In this document: positions 6,623-8,652 of the stretch, piece by piece
Position numbering within the stretch: position 1 is the stretch's first letter
Layout of the letters: each line of letters starts with the position of its first letter
Assembly (NCBI GenBank): GCA_020025395.1
Contig: JAHHSE010000060.1
Span: 1 to 8,652, forward strand
Origin: Oscillospiraceae bacterium
GTDB lineage: Bacteria > Bacillota > Clostridia > Oscillospirales > Oscillospiraceae
Reading direction: 5' to 3'
Length of the DNA stretch: 8,652 nucleotides
The notes under the pieces: model-generated
What the model was told of the DNA's origin: nothing
Databases searched by the model: none
Seen by the model: the letters and a program-made list of their open reading frames with translations, nothing else
Position numbers and translations under genes: made by a program

Positions 6623-7009
6623 ATGTTGGAAGTCGGTATCAAGGGCCGGGCAGAGACCGTGGTCACAGAGGCAAACACCGCCAGCTCCGTCGGAAGCGGA
6701 CTGGCGCCGGTCTTCGCCACCCCCATGATGATTGCCCTGATGGAAAACGCCGCCGCCAGCTCGGTCCTCCCCCATTTGGAGGAGGGCCAGAGCACCGTAG
6801 GCACCCGGCTGGAGGTCACCCATGACGCCGCCACCCCCGTGGGGATGGAGGTCTGGGCCGAGGCCGAGCTTTTGGAGATCGACCGGAAGCGTCTGGTCTT
6901 CCGGGTCAGGGCCTTTGACCGCACCGGTCCCATCGGCGGAGGCACCCATGAGCGTTTTATCATAGACAACGAGAAGTTTCTGGCCAAGGCCGAGGCCAAA
7001 AAAGGCTGA
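6623..7009 (+). CDS. FlK-like hot-dog-fold thioesterase family protein
   Basis: A 128-residue protein with AAGGAGG (6608-6614) 8 bases before its ATG, 13 bases after the potD stop, so it is almost certainly on the pot transcript. The pattern ATPMMIALMENAAASSVLPHL followed by GTRLEVTH is that of the small thioesterases related to fluoroacetyl-CoA thioesterase FlK. T33, E41 and H67 have exactly the spacing of the FlK catalytic triad (T42, E50, H76). G60 and R111 also match FlK G69 and R120, as I recall that structure. Such enzymes hydrolyse small acyl-CoA thioesters in the cytoplasm. With the same offset, the FlK lid phenylalanines (33, 36) correspond to glycine and leucine here, so fluoroacetyl-CoA is an unlikely natural substrate. 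The true substrate is unknown. The end is lysine/alanine-rich (AKAEAKKG). Confidence 0.85.
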   Translation: MLEVGIKGRAETVVTEANTASSVGSGLAPVFATPMMIALMENAAASSVLPHLEEGQSTVGTRLEVTHDAATPVGMEVWAEAELLEIDRKRLVFRVRAFDRTGPIGGGTHERFIIDNEKFLAKAEAKKG

Positions 7010-7025
7010 TCCTGCATCCTTCCCC

Positions 7026-7040
7026 CAGGCCGACGGCCTG
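7026..7040 (+). other. Short hairpin after the thioesterase gene, without T-run
   Basis: CAGGCC, loop GAC, GGCCTG makes a 6-bp GC-rich stem 17 bases after the thioesterase stop. No run of T follows, so it is not a standard intrinsic terminator. It may protect the 3' end of the pot mRNA or weaken read-through into the symporter gene. The rest of the gap (7041-7151) holds a TTGACC (7097-7102) but no convincing -10 at 16-18 bases, so no promoter is called. Confidence 0.4.
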
Positions 7041-7151
7041 AATGCCCTGATACAATCCCCAAATCCTCCTGGTGCGGACCTTCCCATCCAGGTGGATTGA
7101 CCCCCAAACTCTGAAACGCTGTGTGTTTGTCATATGCCGGGAGGAATACCT

Positions 7152-8540
7152 GTGAAAGAACGCGAACGCTTCTCGTCCCGTCTGGGCTTCATTTTGATCT
7201 CGGCGGGATGCGCCATCGGACTGGGCAATGTCTGGCGCTTTCCCTATATTGCCGGGCAGTATGGCGGAGCCGCCTTTGTCCTCATTTATCTTCTGTTTTT
7301 GGCAATCCTGGGCCTTCCCATCATGGTGATGGAGTTCTCTGTGGGCCGGGCCAGTCAAAAGTCCGCCGCCCTGAGTTTCCATGTCCTGGAGCCAAAGGGC
7401 ACCAAATGGCATCTGTACCGCTATGGGGCCATGGCGGGGAACTACCTGCTGATGATGTTTTACACCACCGTGGGGGGCTGGATGCTCTCCTATGTGGTCC
7501 GAATGCTCAAGGGAGAGTTCCAAGGCCTCACCCCGGACCAGGTGAACGGGGTCTTTTCCCAGATGCTGGGTGCCCCCGTCCCCCTGACCTTCTGGATGGC
7601 GGTGGTGGTCATCATTGGATTTTCCGTCTGCTCCCTGGGCCTTCAAAAAGGAGTGGAGCGGATTACCAAGGTCATGATGACCTGCCTCCTCCTCCTGATG
7701 CTCCTCCTCTGCGTCCGCAGCCTGACCTTGGAGGGGGCGGGAGAGGGACTGCGATTCTACCTGGTCCCCAACTTCCACAACCTGATGTATGACGCCGGGG
7801 GGAACTTTATTCTTGGAAAGGCCGTCTATGCCGCCATGGGACAGGCCTTCTTCACCCTGAGCCTGGGCATCGGGGCCATGTCCATCTTTGGAAGCTACAT
7901 CGGAAAGGAGCGCTCCCTCACCGGGGAGGCCCTCCACATCGGTCTGCTGGACACCTTTGTGGCCTTTATGGCGGGACTCATCATCTTCCCCGCCTGCTTT
8001 GCCTTTGGCGTGAATCCGGGAGAGGGTCCCAGTCTGGTCTTTGTCACCCTGCCCAACATCTTCAATCAGATGGCCGGAGGCCGGCTTTGGGGGGCGCTCT
8101 TCTTTCTCTTCCTCTCCTTTGCCGCCCTCTCCACCATCATTGCCGTCTTTGAGAATATCCTGGCCTTCGCCATTGATCTCTGGGGCTGGAGCCGAAAAAA
8201 AGCCATTGCCGTCAACTTTGTGGTGATTTTTCTCCTCTCCCTCCCCTGTGTCCTGGGCTTTAACCTCTGGAGCTCCTTCACCCCTCTTGGAATGGACATC
8301 CAGACCTGGGAGGACTTCATTGTTTCCAACAACCTTCTCCCCCTGGGCAGCCTGGTCTATCTCCTGTTCTGCGTCAGCAAAAAGGGCTGGGGCTGGAAGC
8401 GCTTTTTACAGGAGGCCGACCAGGGTAAGGGTCTGAAATTCCCCCACTGGTCCCGGATTTATGTCACCTTTGTCCTCCCTGTTGTCATGCTGCTCATCTT
8501 CATTATGGGCTATTACCAGACCTTCTTCCAGAAGGACTGA
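7152..8540 (+). CDS. Sodium-dependent amino-acid symporter, NSS/SNF family, 11 helices
   Basis: A 462-residue membrane protein. I start it at the GTG at 7152 (MKERERFSSRLGF): GGGAGG (7139-7144) lies 7 bases upstream, while the in-frame ATG at 7134 would place that site inside the gene. The start also aligns with LeuT's RExxxxRLG beginning. Helix 1 carries GCAIGLGNVWRFPY (19-32), the family hallmark with the unwound sodium-binding segment. Helix 6 carries GQAFFTLSLGIGAM (230-243), and helix 8 has FAALST (S327, T328) where LeuT has the second sodium site. Glycine 23 stands where monoamine transporters have aspartate, and Y104 matches the tyrosine that holds the substrate carboxylate in LeuT, so an amino acid is the likely substrate. 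The protein ends after helix 11 (433-455), as in MhsT/Tyt1-type members and unlike 12-helix LeuT. The exact amino acid is unknown. It ends at a strong terminator. Confidence 0.93.
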   Translation: MKERERFSSRLGFILISAGCAIGLGNVWRFPYIAGQYGGAAFVLIYLLFLAILGLPIMVMEFSVGRASQKSAALSFHVLEPKGTKWHLYRYGAMAGNYLLMMFYTTVGGWMLSYVVRMLKGEFQGLTPDQVNGVFSQMLGAPVPLTFWMAVVVIIGFSVCSLGLQKGVERITKVMMTCLLLLMLLLCVRSLTLEGAGEGLRFYLVPNFHNLMYDAGGNFILGKAVYAAMGQAFFTLSLGIGAMSIFGSYIGKERSLTGEALHIGLLDTFVAFMAGLIIFPACFAFGVNPGEGPSLVFVTLPNIFNQMAGGRLWGALFFLFLSFAALSTIIAVFENILAFAIDLWGWSRKKAIAVNFVVIFLLSLPCVLGFNLWSSFTPLGMDIQTWEDFIVSNNLLPLGSLVYLLFCVSKKGWGWKRFLQEADQGKGLKFPHWSRIYVTFVLPVVMLLIFIMGYYQTFFQKD

Positions 8541-8549
8541 CCCAAGCAG

Positions 8550-8583
8550 GACACAGACCGTAAAACAGGTCTGTGTCTTTTTT
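8550..8583 (+). terminator. Strong intrinsic terminator after the symporter gene
   Basis: GACACAGACC (8550-8559), loop GTAAAACA, GGTCTGTGTC (8568-8577) forms a perfect 10-bp stem followed directly by six T (8578-8583). It starts 9 bases after the symporter stop and ends the rightward transcription unit. Confidence 0.95.
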
Positions 8584-8596
8584 GGTTAAATTTTTC

Positions 8597-8640
8597 ATTT
8601 GTTCACAAATTCTTACTATAATATGGTATGATATTATAAT
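8597..8640 (+). promoter_or_regulatory. Probable promoter region of a gene beyond the right edge
   Basis: This stretch is far more AT-rich than the genes around it. It holds TATAAT at 8617-8622, an extended -10 TGGTATGAT (8624-8632) with TTCACA (8602-8607) 19 bases upstream, and TATAAT at 8635-8640. An inverted repeat ATTTGT-TC-ACAAAT (8597-8610) covers the likely -35. None of the -35 choices is strong, and the downstream gene is not visible. Confidence 0.45.
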
Positions 8641-8652
8641 CAACATTCTTTC

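Noticed and set aside
7068..7092. CCTGG...CCAGG inverted repeat in the gap before the symporter
   Set aside because: Only 5 bp with a 15-base loop and no T-run; such a repeat is expected by chance in a GC-rich gap.
7097..7136. Possible promoter for the symporter built on TTGACC (7097-7102)
   Set aside because: At 16-18 bases downstream the sequence is TGTGTG-like, with no acceptable -10. The gene may be read from the pot promoter or from a promoter I cannot recognise.
6960..7937. A 325-codon minus-strand open frame spanning the thioesterase end, the gap and part of the symporter
   Set aside because: It is rich in His, Gln and Gly, the usual look of a reverse-complement shadow of a GC-rich membrane protein gene. 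It crosses real gene boundaries and lacks motifs.

Overview
The window looks like ordinary chromosomal DNA from a GC-rich, low-oxygen Firmicute, most likely a member of the Clostridia (an Oscillospiraceae-like gut bacterium is my best guess). The reasons are AGGAGG-type ribosome binding sites, TTGACA/TATAAT promoters in short AT-rich gaps, frequent GTG/TTG starts, a yceD-rpmF pair, and the Clostridia-type wording of the RluA-like and DUF512-type proteins. The organism assignment is inference; no rRNA or tRNA gene is present to settle it.

Left part (1-1600, minus strand). A perfect sigma-A promoter (1570-1598) drives a two-gene unit: a YceD/DUF177 protein and ribosomal protein L32 (rpmF). The unit ends in an intrinsic terminator (771-798). 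A second promoter immediately beyond it serves a radical-SAM-like protein of the DUF512 family, which runs off the left edge of the window.

Middle left (1600-2673, plus strand). An RluA-family pseudouridine synthase is read divergently from yceD, with a plausible extended -10 promoter.

Centre (2680-7009, plus strand). A strong promoter that begins 6 bases after the synthase stop codon drives a compact operon, potA-potB-potC-potD. These encode the ATPase, two permeases and lipid-anchored binding protein of a spermidine/putrescine-type ABC importer. Genes A/B and B/C overlap, and potD follows after 37 bases. A small hot-dog-fold thioesterase with FlK-type catalytic residues follows potD after 13 bases and is probably co-transcribed.

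Right part (7010-8652). After a 142-base gap with a small hairpin comes an 11-helix sodium:amino-acid symporter of the NSS/SNF family. It is closed by a strong intrinsic terminator (8550-8583). The last 70 bases are AT-rich and carry several -10-like hexamers, probably the promoter of a gene beyond the edge.

Taken together the plus-strand genes are about uptake of small nitrogenous compounds (polyamines, amino acids), next to translation housekeeping genes. I see no mobile element, CRISPR array, phage gene or obviously new multi-gene system. The points most worth a second look are the thioesterase attached to the polyamine operon, the changed ligand-pocket residues of PotD, and the uncharacterised DUF512-type protein.
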